A DNA stretch of 64,000 bases, from NCBI RefSeq assembly GCF_039543665.1, contig NZ_BAABKE010000005.1:226331-290330 (forward strand). The letters run 5' to 3'. This document shows, piece by piece, positions 44,506 through 51,809 of this stretch. The position numbers and the translations under genes were made by a program. The stretch is from Wohlfahrtiimonas larvae (GTDB taxonomy: Bacteria; Pseudomonadota; Gammaproteobacteria; Cardiobacteriales; Wohlfahrtiimonadaceae). The notes under the pieces were generated by a model, which saw nothing but the letters and a program-made list of their open reading frames with translations, had not been told where the DNA came from and searched no databases. Positions within the stretch are counted from its first letter, which is position 1, and each line of letters starts with the position of its first letter.

Positions 44506-45036
44506 TTATTCATCAAAGATCCAGTCCATGGTAGAGGCTTTATATTTGGCGATACTATCCAATGTTGGGATGTCGTCTTTATTTGATCCGACAATAAGAA
44601 GAGAGATTAAAATATCAGCATCAATAATTTTATTAATGTGTTCTTTAAGCTCATCAATAAAAATATTATTAGGCATTGTTAGGTCGAAACATCTATCTAG
44701 CCCTATAGTTAGAGAATGTGCAATATAGTTTCTCGATTCTCTAGCGTCATGTAAAATATCTGTTAGGTCTCCATTTAACCCTTTTATATTGGTAATAGAC
44801 GTATTAAGGCTTTGAAATTTTTTCATCATTTGTACGATAAGGTTTTCAAATTTTTTTGGGTCATTGTCCAGTAGGCTTGCCATATGATAAGCTTTAACTT
44901 TTGGTATCTCTTCATAGCTTCGGCATGATATTTCAAATCTAGTGGCAATGATTAATGCTCTACCTATAACTCCATGAATATAATCAGAATTTTCTGTCCT
45001 TTCAAAATCATTCATGAATATTCCACATCTATCCAT
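44506..45036 (-). CDS. HEPN-motif protein, hypothetical (island cargo)
   Basis: This 176-residue helical protein has the sequence ARESRNYIAHSL (about 99-110) in its middle, a match to the HEPN RNase motif R(N)xxxxH. HEPN domains are all-alpha RNases in toxin-antitoxin, abortive-infection and CRISPR systems. No nucleotidyltransferase antitoxin partner is adjacent, so it would be a stand-alone HEPN or use the neighbouring membrane protein or RNA-like region as partner. The start has AAGGAG six bases upstream. The family call rests on one motif plus helical character; a non-catalytic HEPN-like scaffold is possible. Confidence 0.55.
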   Translation of the reverse strand: MDRCGIFMNDFERTENSDYIHGVIGRALIIATRFEISCRSYEEIPKVKAYHMASLLDNDPKKFENLIVQMMKKFQSLNTSITNIKGLNGDLTDILHDARESRNYIAHSLTIGLDRCFDLTMPNNIFIDELKEHINKIIDADILISLLIVGSNKDDIPTLDSIAKYKASTMDWIFDE

Positions 45037-45098
45037 ATATTTTGCTCCTTCTTAGAAATAAGGCTCATTATATATGGGATTAGACGCATTGTTTAAAT

Positions 45099-45542
45099 TT
45101 ATGCTTTCCAATTATCAGGTGCTTTCTTAGTGGCTTTTATGTCAATTTTAGAAAAACCATCTTTATTCAGGCAATCATTAATATTATAAAAACTGAGTGC
45201 GTATAAATTGGGGCGATTATTACGTCCACCTTGTCGACTTAAAATTAAAAACTCAGCATCTAGTAGTTCTTTAATAGCTTTTCGTAATGTGGTTTCTGAG
45301 TTCCAGCCTTTGTCTTTCATGACAGAAAAGGCAAAAGATAAATCGCCATTATTGAGCCTGTTGTAAATTGCCATCGCATCTAAAAGTAACTTAGCTGCGA
45401 TAGGGGACAAAGCAAAATATGCTTTGCTATTGAACACATCATGCCTAAGCATAGAAAAAGTAGCACCATTAATCTCTTCCTGTGCTTTAAGTTTTTTTTG
45501 TTTGTATAGCTGCTTCTTATATTGACCCATAGTAAATCTCAT
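45099..45542 (-). CDS. Winged-helix-like island protein
   Basis: This 147-residue protein has a basic N-terminus (KKQLYKQKKLKAQEE), then a helical core and a pattern LSPIAAKLLLDAMAIYN, NNGDLSFAF, TLRKAIKELLDAEFL, RQGGRNNRPNLYAL. This pattern recurs in winged-helix proteins of integrated plasmids and islands and suggests DNA binding, perhaps in replication or regulation. Met4 (45530) is an alternative start; neither has a strong ribosome site. Same strand as alpA and the integrase. Confidence 0.6.
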   Translation of the reverse strand: MRFTMGQYKKQLYKQKKLKAQEEINGATFSMLRHDVFNSKAYFALSPIAAKLLLDAMAIYNRLNNGDLSFAFSVMKDKGWNSETTLRKAIKELLDAEFLILSRQGGRNNRPNLYALSFYNINDCLNKDGFSKIDIKATKKAPDNWKA

Positions 45543-45620
45543 TATTTAGAACGCTATAACTCAATTGTTCAAATATGAAAACTGAGTTATAGTTTCTAGG
45601 CTAATTAAATGAATTTTTAG

Positions 45621-45929
45621 TTAGAACTTGGAATAGGGCGCTTTCACTTTGGACGGTTGAGCGCCTTTTTCTTTTTTGTATTCATTTAGCTTTAATTGCA
45701 ATGGTTCGGGAATATAAGTCAGTGTATAGCGTTTGACTCGTGTTTCTTCCCCAAATCTATTTGGTACACTTTCCCATTGCTTATCAAATAGACATCCTTT
45801 TCTTTTGTGTAGAGCACTAATAGTGGAATGTAAACAGTGATCGCCGAATACTTCTGCTTCAAACCTATTTAAACTTCTAGTTTCCAGTATAGATAATATT
45901 CTTAGTTCTTTTAGCTCTCTGCTAGTCAT
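45621..45929 (-). CDS. Small helix-turn-helix-like island protein
   Basis: This 102-residue protein starts MTSRELKELRILSIL. The ATG at 45929, with GAGAGGT upstream, lies one base beyond the alpA stop. An upstream in-frame extension to 46022 overlaps alpA and is not supported. The N-terminal half (about 1-65) looks like a winged helix of the kind that reads RxLNRFEAEVFGDHCLHSTIS, seen in phage and island control proteins. The C-terminus is basic. Function is not assigned; the tight link to alpA suggests regulation or replication of the element. Confidence 0.55.
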   Translation of the reverse strand: MTSRELKELRILSILETRSLNRFEAEVFGDHCLHSTISALHKRKGCLFDKQWESVPNRFGEETRVKRYTLTYIPEPLQLKLNEYKKEKGAQPSKVKAPYSKF

Positions 45930-45930
45930 A

Positions 45931-46137
45931 TTAAATACCTCTCTGAGCTGTATCACGCTCTGTGAGGCGATCATTAATCCATGTTTGGATCTCTGAGTAT
46001 TCCCACAATGAATTCTTGCCAAATTTTGCAGGCTTTGGGAATCTGCTTTCTTGAATGTAGTTATAAATACTTGCTCGTGATAAGCCAGTGAGATTGATAA
46101 CTTGATTTAATCTAATGAATTGTTTGTCTGTATTCAT
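45931..46137 (-). CDS. AlpA-family DNA-binding regulator
   Basis: This 68-residue MerR-like helix-turn-helix protein with QVINLTGLSRASIYNYIQESRFPKP is the AlpA signature. AlpA proteins of P4-like elements activate the integrase or excision genes. It lies downstream of the integrase on the same strand with one gene between. Normal length. Confidence 0.85.
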   Translation of the reverse strand: MNTDKQFIRLNQVINLTGLSRASIYNYIQESRFPKPAKFGKNSLWEYSEIQTWINDRLTERDTAQRGI

Positions 46138-46236
46138 CTTTAAAGCTCCATATAGTTACAAATTAATAGGAGCTTTATTATTAAGTTTTGAATACACGTT
46201 GGGTTCTAGTTAGAAAATAGATGTAGTAAATAATTT

Positions 46237-47091
46237 CTAATTAGATTCTCTTTCTTGAATTAATCTCAAAGCATCTTTAATAACATCAGTTAGAGCCTCT
46301 TTTTCATAAATCTTATAATTTTTTGTTTGAAAAGATTTTAGTAATTTATCTATGATAATTGTATGGTCATCAATTCGATTTGGTATTTCATTAGGATGCT
46401 TTAAAAGAAAACCAATCAAAGTAACTAAATTATTGTATTTGCGTGGATGAAGTTTTTCATTATTTTTATCAGCATTTGCTATTGGTGTGTGATTAGTTTT
46501 ATTTTCATCTTGTTTTAACGTATTAATGAATCTATCTAATTCACTCTTTTCAATAATGAATTGAAAAGTTTCAAGTGCTGATGCTAATAAGTTGTAAAAA
46601 TTTAAACGCACAATGATAGTTTGATCAGGAGATTGGATAAGGCAACTATTTGGCATATCTACTTGTTGGTTAAATTGTGTGGCATGGTAATATGCTAGTA
46701 GTAGATCTGTCGGCTTAATACTAGAGTTTCTAATATTCCAAATAGTATTTGGACAATACCTATCTTGATAATGGCGATAGTATTTTTGATCAAATTTACT
46801 GGTTCGTTCCCAGATTTCTAACTCTTCAAGCGTCAGAGTGCTTTTTGATCTATCTTTACTTACTTTTTGCTCTACTTGTTTGAATTGTTCAGTTAGATTT
46901 TCATCATTTAGTACATAAAAGTCAGGATTGAAATCATATATATTGGGAAATACGGTGGATAAAGTTATTTCATTGTGTATTGCCAATTGATATAAGTCAC
47001 TTTCTGTAATAGTTTGATTCATAGTTATTTTTATTTTTTCAATGGCTTCGGGGACTGTAAACCATTTTTTTAAGTCTGCTAATTTGCTCAT
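46237..47091 (-). CDS. Integrase-associated hypothetical protein
   Basis: This 284-residue soluble protein begins LKKWFTVPEAIEKIK followed by TESDLYQLAIHNEITLS. That start is frequent in proteins beside P4-type integrases and looks like a small helix-turn-helix module. The middle and C-terminal parts (lysine- and asparagine-rich) match nothing I know. It is 11 bp downstream of the integrase stop and probably cotranscribed with it. Role unknown. Confidence 0.55.
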   Translation of the reverse strand: MSKLADLKKWFTVPEAIEKIKITMNQTITESDLYQLAIHNEITLSTVFPNIYDFNPDFYVLNDENLTEQFKQVEQKVSKDRSKSTLTLEELEIWERTSKFDQKYYRHYQDRYCPNTIWNIRNSSIKPTDLLLAYYHATQFNQQVDMPNSCLIQSPDQTIIVRLNFYNLLASALETFQFIIEKSELDRFINTLKQDENKTNHTPIANADKNNEKLHPRKYNNLVTLIGFLLKHPNEIPNRIDDHTIIIDKLLKSFQTKNYKIYEKEALTDVIKDALRLIQERESN

Positions 47092-47102
47092 AATATTGAT
47101 CT

Positions 47103-48314
47103 CTATATGCTTAAAATATCGTATTTTTGAAGTGTTAAAAGGTTATTTTCTTTGGTGTCGCATTGGTCAATAAAATCTGACCACCATTGAAGAATTTCTC
47201 TTCTTTCCTGTAAGTATTTCGCTTTGTTGTATATCGCTCGGATTGTATCTCTATCCTTATGAGCCAAACATGCTTCAATCGCCCCTGAACGGAATAATGA
47301 TCCCTCATTAATAATTGTTGAAGCCAATGACCTAAATCCATGTGTAGAAGTCGGTACGTTTTGCTGTTTCATGGCGTTAGTGGTTGCTTCTGTATTAATG
47401 TGATCTGTAAATTCAGCGTTCATGAAGATATATTCATAATCGCCTGTTATCTCTTTAAGTGTATTCAGGATCTCAATTAATTGGCTTGATAGTGGAATGA
47501 TATGGTCATTACCATCTTTAACTTTCATATTCTCACTAGGGATAATTATCAATTGATTTACTTCGTCATAGTAATCCCATTTGAGCGTACAAGCTTCTTT
47601 AGCTCTTAAAGCGGTTCTCATGAGGAATTGAGTACATAAGCGGATGATTGGACTAACGCCCTCATAATTAAAAAAATCATGGATTAAGTAGATCTGATTA
47701 TTTTCTAATCGTCTATGATGTGATTTCTTTGGCTTTTTGAATATCGAGGTTGCTACCTGAATGACTGGATTGTATTTGATATATCCCTCAGCAACTAAAT
47801 AATCAAACATGAGTTTTAAACCTGATTTAGTTTTGAGTAATGTATCGAGCTTATCCGCTTTTTCTAATTCTCTGAGCGCCTTAACGATTTGAGGTGGCTC
47901 AATCTTGCTTACGTCATAATCTTTCAATATAGGCATGATATAACGTTGTATAACTGATTCAGTTGCTATGTTGTGCTTTGTGCCTGTACTCCAAGTATTA
48001 AACCATTGGGGGAATAGATCCTTAAATAATTGAGATTTGATTTTAATCTTTGGATCAATACCTTTGGCTACCATGCTTCGCTTTTCTGTTTGGATGATAC
48101 GAGCTTCTGATAATGAGATTAAAGGGTAATCGCCTATGATGAATGTATCTTCTTTATCTGTGATCGGGTTCTTAAAGCGATACTCCCAAATTTTAGAGCC
48201 TGAGCTTAATATTTTTAAACATAAGCCATTACCATCAAATAAGCGATAAAGCTTATCTTTAGGTTTTGCGTTGTTGATTTTCGCCACTGTAAGCGGTGTA
48301 ACCGTCTTAGCCAT
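47103..48314 (-). CDS. int: Tyrosine integrase, P4 type
   Basis: This 403-residue integrase has the N-terminal DUF4102 arm-binding domain (about 1-90), a core-binding SAM-like domain (about 95-185) and the tyrosine recombinase catalytic domain. Catalytic residues are visible as Arg237 (TALRAKEA), His325 and Arg328 (STHGFRS), His352 (LAHKDRD) and Tyr362 (AIYNKAKY). The set is complete, so the enzyme is probably active. It would recombine at the selC 3' end. Its start faces the right attachment site, and the TACCC repeats lie just upstream. Confidence 0.94.
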   Translation of the reverse strand: MAKTVTPLTVAKINNAKPKDKLYRLFDGNGLCLKILSSGSKIWEYRFKNPITDKEDTFIIGDYPLISLSEARIIQTEKRSMVAKGIDPKIKIKSQLFKDLFPQWFNTWSTGTKHNIATESVIQRYIMPILKDYDVSKIEPPQIVKALRELEKADKLDTLLKTKSGLKLMFDYLVAEGYIKYNPVIQVATSIFKKPKKSHHRRLENNQIYLIHDFFNYEGVSPIIRLCTQFLMRTALRAKEACTLKWDYYDEVNQLIIIPSENMKVKDGNDHIIPLSSQLIEILNTLKEITGDYEYIFMNAEFTDHINTEATTNAMKQQNVPTSTHGFRSLASTIINEGSLFRSGAIEACLAHKDRDTIRAIYNKAKYLQERREILQWWSDFIDQCDTKENNLLTLQKYDILSI

Positions 48315-48333
48315 TAATCATCATCCTATAAAA

Positions 48334-48366
48334 TCCTGTACCCTTATCCGTACCCTTATTATTTGT
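48334..48366. repeat. Right arm-type repeat (paired TACCC elements)
   Basis: This 33-bp segment upstream of int with two GTACCCTTAT units matches 43278-43309 at most positions. Probable integrase arm site, also overlapping the int promoter region. Confidence 0.6.
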
Positions 48367-48488
48367 AGATTCTAATAGATTTTAGTGGATAATCCTAGAT
48401 AGTATTTTATGATGTATCTTTCAAACAATGCATAAATACTATATTGTATTGGCTGTGGTTAGATTATTTAGGAAGTATATTCGTTCGA

Positions 48489-48502
48489 TGCTGCTTCCGC
48501 CA
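48489..48502 (+). repeat. Right attachment site (attR core)
   Basis: Exact copy of the last 14 bases of tRNA-Sec, TGCTGCTTCCGCCA. A GTTCGAT just before it also resembles the T-loop, but four bases of the tRNA T-arm are missing between them. Confidence 0.85.
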
Positions 48503-48511
48503 TATTTTAAG

Positions 48512-48535
48512 CTCTGATTTATCAGGGTTTTTTTA
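48512..48535 (+). terminator. Displaced original selC terminator
   Basis: A six-bp stem CTCTGA/TCAGGG with a TTTA loop and an eight-T run lies just outside the right end of the island, where the pre-insertion selC terminator should be. Confidence 0.75.
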
Positions 48536-48589
48536 TTATTTAAAAATAATATATTATCTTTATTTTTATAAATATTAGAGATAATTGTT

Positions 48590-48940
48590 TTGAAATTATT
48601 AATTATTTTATTTTTAATTGTAACTCATTTAAATATAGTATTTGGGGAGATTTTGGATAAAGGTGTTGCATGTGTTAGTCCGCAAAAAAGTGATGGCTCA
48701 TATAATAAAATTTACCGTTTGAGATATGTTATCGTGTCTGGTGAATACATTAATGAAGGTACAAAATCTCAAAATTATAATCCGAATGTTAACTATGCAA
48801 TTACCGAATGGCCTAATGGTGAATTTAGTGTTTTTGGTATTGCTTATGATTCAGAATTATTACCTGTAGATATGATAAGAAATGATGAAATGGGGAGTGT
48901 ATATAAAATAAAAAAGGCATATACCTTGCAATGCTCTTAG
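48590..48940 (+). CDS. Small exported hypothetical protein
   Basis: This 116-residue protein starts at TTG, with a signal peptide (1-19, LNIVFG/E) and two cysteines, at 28 and 115 (ACVSPQ and TLQCS), that may form a disulfide in the periplasm. It sits just outside the right island end. No family is recognised. The ribosome site is weak, so the call rests on the clear signal peptide and a reading frame that fills most of the gap. Confidence 0.5.
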   Translation: MKLLIILFLIVTHLNIVFGEILDKGVACVSPQKSDGSYNKIYRLRYVIVSGEYINEGTKSQNYNPNVNYAITEWPNGEFSVFGIAYDSELLPVDMIRNDEMGSVYKIKKAYTLQCS

Positions 48941-49080
48941 TGGATAGGACTTATTTTTTGTAAAATTCTATCATTATTTGTATTGAATTGTTGTTTAAAT
49001 AATCAATAGATTAAATATTTTCATAAAAGAAAAATAATATTTTCAGATAGATATTAATGTTGAATTATCCACACATTCAT

Positions 49081-49109
49081 TTGACTTAAGTCAAATCATT
49101 TTATATGGT
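49081..49109 (+). promoter_or_regulatory. FNR/ANR-like palindrome overlapping a promoter for tmm
   Basis: TTGACTTAAGTCAA (49081-49094) is a perfect 14-bp palindrome matching TTGAY-N4-RTCAA, the FNR/ANR class. Its left half is also a good -35 (TTGACT), and 17 bp later lies TATGGT (49104-49109). Binding would block the promoter, so repression without oxygen is the simple reading. Confidence 0.5.
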
Positions 49110-49139
49110 TAAAGGTCCTCAACAAAAAAGGAGTATGTT

Positions 49140-50516
49140 TTGATCGAGAAGAAACGTATTGCAATTTTGGGCGCAGGTCCAAGCGGGTTGGCACAGCTAC
49201 GTGCCTTTGAAGCGGCACGATTACAAGGTGTAGAAAATTTACCAGAGATCGTGTGTTATGAAAAACAAAATGATATAGGAGGGATGTGGAATTATACATG
49301 GCGAACAGGGCTAGATAAGCATGGTGAACCTGTTCATGGCAGTATGTATCGTTATCTTTGGTCAAATGGACCTAAAGAGTGTTTAGAATTTGCTGATTAC
49401 TCATTTGAAGAACATTTTGGTCAGCCAATTCCATCATATCCACCACGAGCTGTCCTCAAAGATTACATTATGGGGCGCATCAATAAGCAAGACATTCGCA
49501 AATACATTAAATTTGAATGTCCTGTTCGTTGGGTAACATTCGATGATGAAACTCAGAAATTCACTGTTACGGTGATGAATCATAAAACAGAACAACAAGA
49601 AACAGAAGAGTTTGATTATGTTGTTGTGGCAACAGGCCATTTCTCTACGCCAAATATGCCGTATTTTGAAGGCTTAGATCAGTTTCCAGGTAGAATTTTA
49701 CATGCACATGACTTCCGGGATGCTTTAGAATTTGAAGGGCGAGATATTTTGTTGGTAGGCAGTAGCTATTCAGCAGAAGATATTGCAACGCAGTGTTATA
49801 AATATGGCGCAAACTCAATTACGATTAGCTATCGTTCTAAACCACTGGGCTTTGAATGGCCTGAAGGCATTAAAGAAGTGCCATTATTGACGCATTTTGA
49901 CGGTAATATTGCACATTTTAAAGATGGTACTAGTGAAGAATTTGATGCCATTATTTTGTGTACTGGCTATCAATTCCACTTTCCATTTTTGGAAGATCGT
50001 TTGCGTTTACAAACGCACAATTGCCTCTATCCTGAAAATCTTTACAAAGGTATTTTCTGGCAAGAGCATCCTCAGTTAATTTATTTAGGTATGCAGGATC
50101 AATATTTCACATTCAATATGTTTGATGCACAAGCATGGTTGGCACGTGATTATATGATTGATCGTTTTGAATTACCGAATGAAGCAGATCGACAATCGGA
50201 TATGGATCAATGGCAAGCGAAGCGACAAGCTGCTAAAACTTGTTATGCTTCGATTGATTTCCAAGCATCGTACGTTCGTGATCTTGTGAATTTAACTGAT
50301 TACCCCGATTTTGCTGTTGAAAAACAAGCAGAAATTTTAAAAGAGTGGCAAGAGGATAAGAAGGAAGACATTATGGGATTCCGTGAAAAATCTTATCGTT
50401 CTACACAAACCAATACCTTGGCACCACAATTACCCAAGCCATGGTTAGAGATTAAAGATGACACTTTAGAATATTTTTTATCTCTCAATTTTGAACCTCT
50501 CAAAAAAGAGGCTTAA
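49140..50516 (+). CDS. tmm: Trimethylamine monooxygenase (flavin-containing monooxygenase)
   Basis: This 458-residue bacterial FMO has the FAD motif GAGPSG (11-16) and the FMO-identifying sequence FxGxxxHxxxF at about 182-192 (FPGRILHAHDF). It also has the NADPH motif GSSYSAED (about 206) and an LCTGY segment near residue 273. It matches Methylophaga Tmm closely through GPKECLEFADY and GHFSTP. The enzyme oxidises trimethylamine to its N-oxide with NADPH and O2. The start is a TTG with AAGGAG six bases upstream. No downstream Tdm or methylamine genes are seen, so it may act alone, for example in detoxification or osmolyte production. Confidence 0.9.
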   Translation: MIEKKRIAILGAGPSGLAQLRAFEAARLQGVENLPEIVCYEKQNDIGGMWNYTWRTGLDKHGEPVHGSMYRYLWSNGPKECLEFADYSFEEHFGQPIPSYPPRAVLKDYIMGRINKQDIRKYIKFECPVRWVTFDDETQKFTVTVMNHKTEQQETEEFDYVVVATGHFSTPNMPYFEGLDQFPGRILHAHDFRDALEFEGRDILLVGSSYSAEDIATQCYKYGANSITISYRSKPLGFEWPEGIKEVPLLTHFDGNIAHFKDGTSEEFDAIILCTGYQFHFPFLEDRLRLQTHNCLYPENLYKGIFWQEHPQLIYLGMQDQYFTFNMFDAQAWLARDYMIDRFELPNEADRQSDMDQWQAKRQAAKTCYASIDFQASYVRDLVNLTDYPDFAVEKQAEILKEWQEDKKEDIMGFREKSYRSTQTNTLAPQLPKPWLEIKDDTLEYFLSLNFEPLKKEA

Positions 50517-50525
50517 GAAGGGTAA

Positions 50526-50551
50526 ACACCAAGGCAGCGTCGCCTTGGTGT
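50526..50551 (+). terminator. Hairpin after tmm
   Basis: A ten-bp GC-rich stem ACACCAAGGC/GCCTTGGTGT with a six-base loop lies ten bases after the stop codon. No T run follows, so it may be an RNA-stability hairpin or a weak terminator. Confidence 0.5.
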
Positions 50552-50609
50552 CGCATAAGCTGACAAAATCACATATAATGGCGCGTTTTAGCCAATCAGC
50601 TTTAGAACT

Positions 50610-51809
50610 ATGTCAAATAAACAATATGATGTGATTATCATTGGTGCAGGTGCATCAGGCCTAATGCTGGCATTTATGGCAGGGCAACGGGGTCGTAAGG
50701 TTCTTGTCTTAGAGAAAGCAAATAAGATTGGTAAAAAAATCTTAATGTCAGGCGGTGGTAAATGTAATTTCACAAATCTTGATGTGGAATCTAATAACTA
50801 CATTACGCATAATCATCCTTTTACGATTTCAGCTTTAAAGCGCTATACCAATTGGGATTTTATTAGTTTGGTGTGCGCGCATGGTATTGAATATGAAGAA
50901 CGTGCTCATGGGCGGTTATTCACATTACATGGCGCAAAGCAGATTTTGGCCATGCTAGTTGAAGAGTGTGAACATACTAGAAATGTAGAAATTCGTACAC
51001 ATAGCGAAGTGAGATCTGTGGATATTTTGCAAACTGGTCGATTCAAAGTTCAAACCGTTGCTGGGAATTTTGAAGCTGAATCTGTGGTTGTGGCAACAGG
51101 TGGATTGTCCATTCCAACATTGGGGGGATCTGGTATTGGGTACGAGATTGCCAAGCAATTTGGACATAAGGTATTTCCGACGCGTGCAGGATTAGTGCCA
51201 TTTACTTTTTCAGATACTATGAAAGATATTACAGGTCGCTTAAGTGGTAATGCGATTGAGGCAACGTTATCGAATGATCAGCAGAGTTTTACAGAAGCGC
51301 TGTTGTTTACACATCGTGGTTTGAGTGGGCCAAGCTCGTTGCAGTTATCGAATTATTGGCAAGCAGGACAATGTTTTAATATTGATTTCTTGCCACAAGA
51401 AGATTTAGCGCAGTTGTTTAAAGCTAAGAAAAATAGCCAACCTAAAATTTTATTACGCACTTTATTAACTGAATATCTACCGAAAAATTTAGTGTTAGAG
51501 CTTCAAGAATTATTGTGGCAAGATCAAGCTGATATTATGATCGGGCAATGGAGTGATGAAAAACTATTGCAAGTTGCATCATCATTGCATCAATTTGAAG
51601 TGAAGCCTGCAGGCACTGAAGGCTATCGCACGGCAGAAGTTACTTTAGGTGGCGTTGATACAACAGAAATATCATCCAAAACGATGGAAAGCCAAAAGCA
51701 AAAAGGTTTATTTTTTGTGGGCGAAGTTTTGGATGTTTCAGGTCAATTGGGAGGATTTAACTTCCAATGGGCATGGGCGTCTGCACATGCTGCATCAGAG
51801 TATGTTTAA
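50610..51809 (+). CDS. HI0933/YhiN-family FAD-dependent flavoprotein
   Basis: This 399-residue protein has the FAD motif GAGASGLM at the N-terminus, SGGGKCNFTN (about 48-57) and a C-terminal FAD-closing segment (GEVLDVSGQLGGFNFQWAWA). These mark the HI0933/YhiN family of predicted oxidoreductases with unknown substrate. A TATAAT -10 box lies at 50574-50579. The end overlaps the convergent dxs by 53 bp, which is unusual. Family confidence is high; function unknown. Confidence 0.88.
   Translation: MSNKQYDVIIIGAGASGLMLAFMAGQRGRKVLVLEKANKIGKKILMSGGGKCNFTNLDVESNNYITHNHPFTISALKRYTNWDFISLVCAHGIEYEERAHGRLFTLHGAKQILAMLVEECEHTRNVEIRTHSEVRSVDILQTGRFKVQTVAGNFEAESVVVATGGLSIPTLGGSGIGYEIAKQFGHKVFPTRAGLVPFTFSDTMKDITGRLSGNAIEATLSNDQQSFTEALLFTHRGLSGPSSLQLSNYWQAGQCFNIDFLPQEDLAQLFKAKKNSQPKILLRTLLTEYLPKNLVLELQELLWQDQADIMIGQWSDEKLLQVASSLHQFEVKPAGTEGYRTAEVTLGGVDTTEISSKTMESQKQKGLFFVGEVLDVSGQLGGFNFQWAWASAHAASEYV

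Larger units (their letters stand above)
43213..48502. mobile_element. Genomic island integrated in selC (P4-type integrase)
   Basis: This roughly 5.3-kb island lies between a 14-bp direct repeat, TGCTGCTTCCGCCA: the tRNA-Sec 3' end (43213-43226) and a copy at 48489-48502. It carries, right to left, a P4-type tyrosine integrase, a hypothetical protein, AlpA, two small winged-helix-like proteins, a HEPN-motif protein and a membrane protein. No transfer, capsid or relaxase genes are present, so it is probably a satellite-like or degraded integrative element. selC is a known insertion hotspot. Unusually, the integrase gene lies at the end away from the intact tRNA. Confidence 0.85.

Noticed and set aside
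44506..45036. Toxin-antitoxin pair HEPN/MNT
   Set aside because: No nucleotidyltransferase-type antitoxin gene is adjacent; the neighbours are a membrane protein and a winged-helix-like protein.
45930..46022. N-terminal extension of the small HTH-like island protein
   Set aside because: It lies over alpA in another frame; the ATG at 45929 has GAGAGGT upstream and follows the alpA stop directly.
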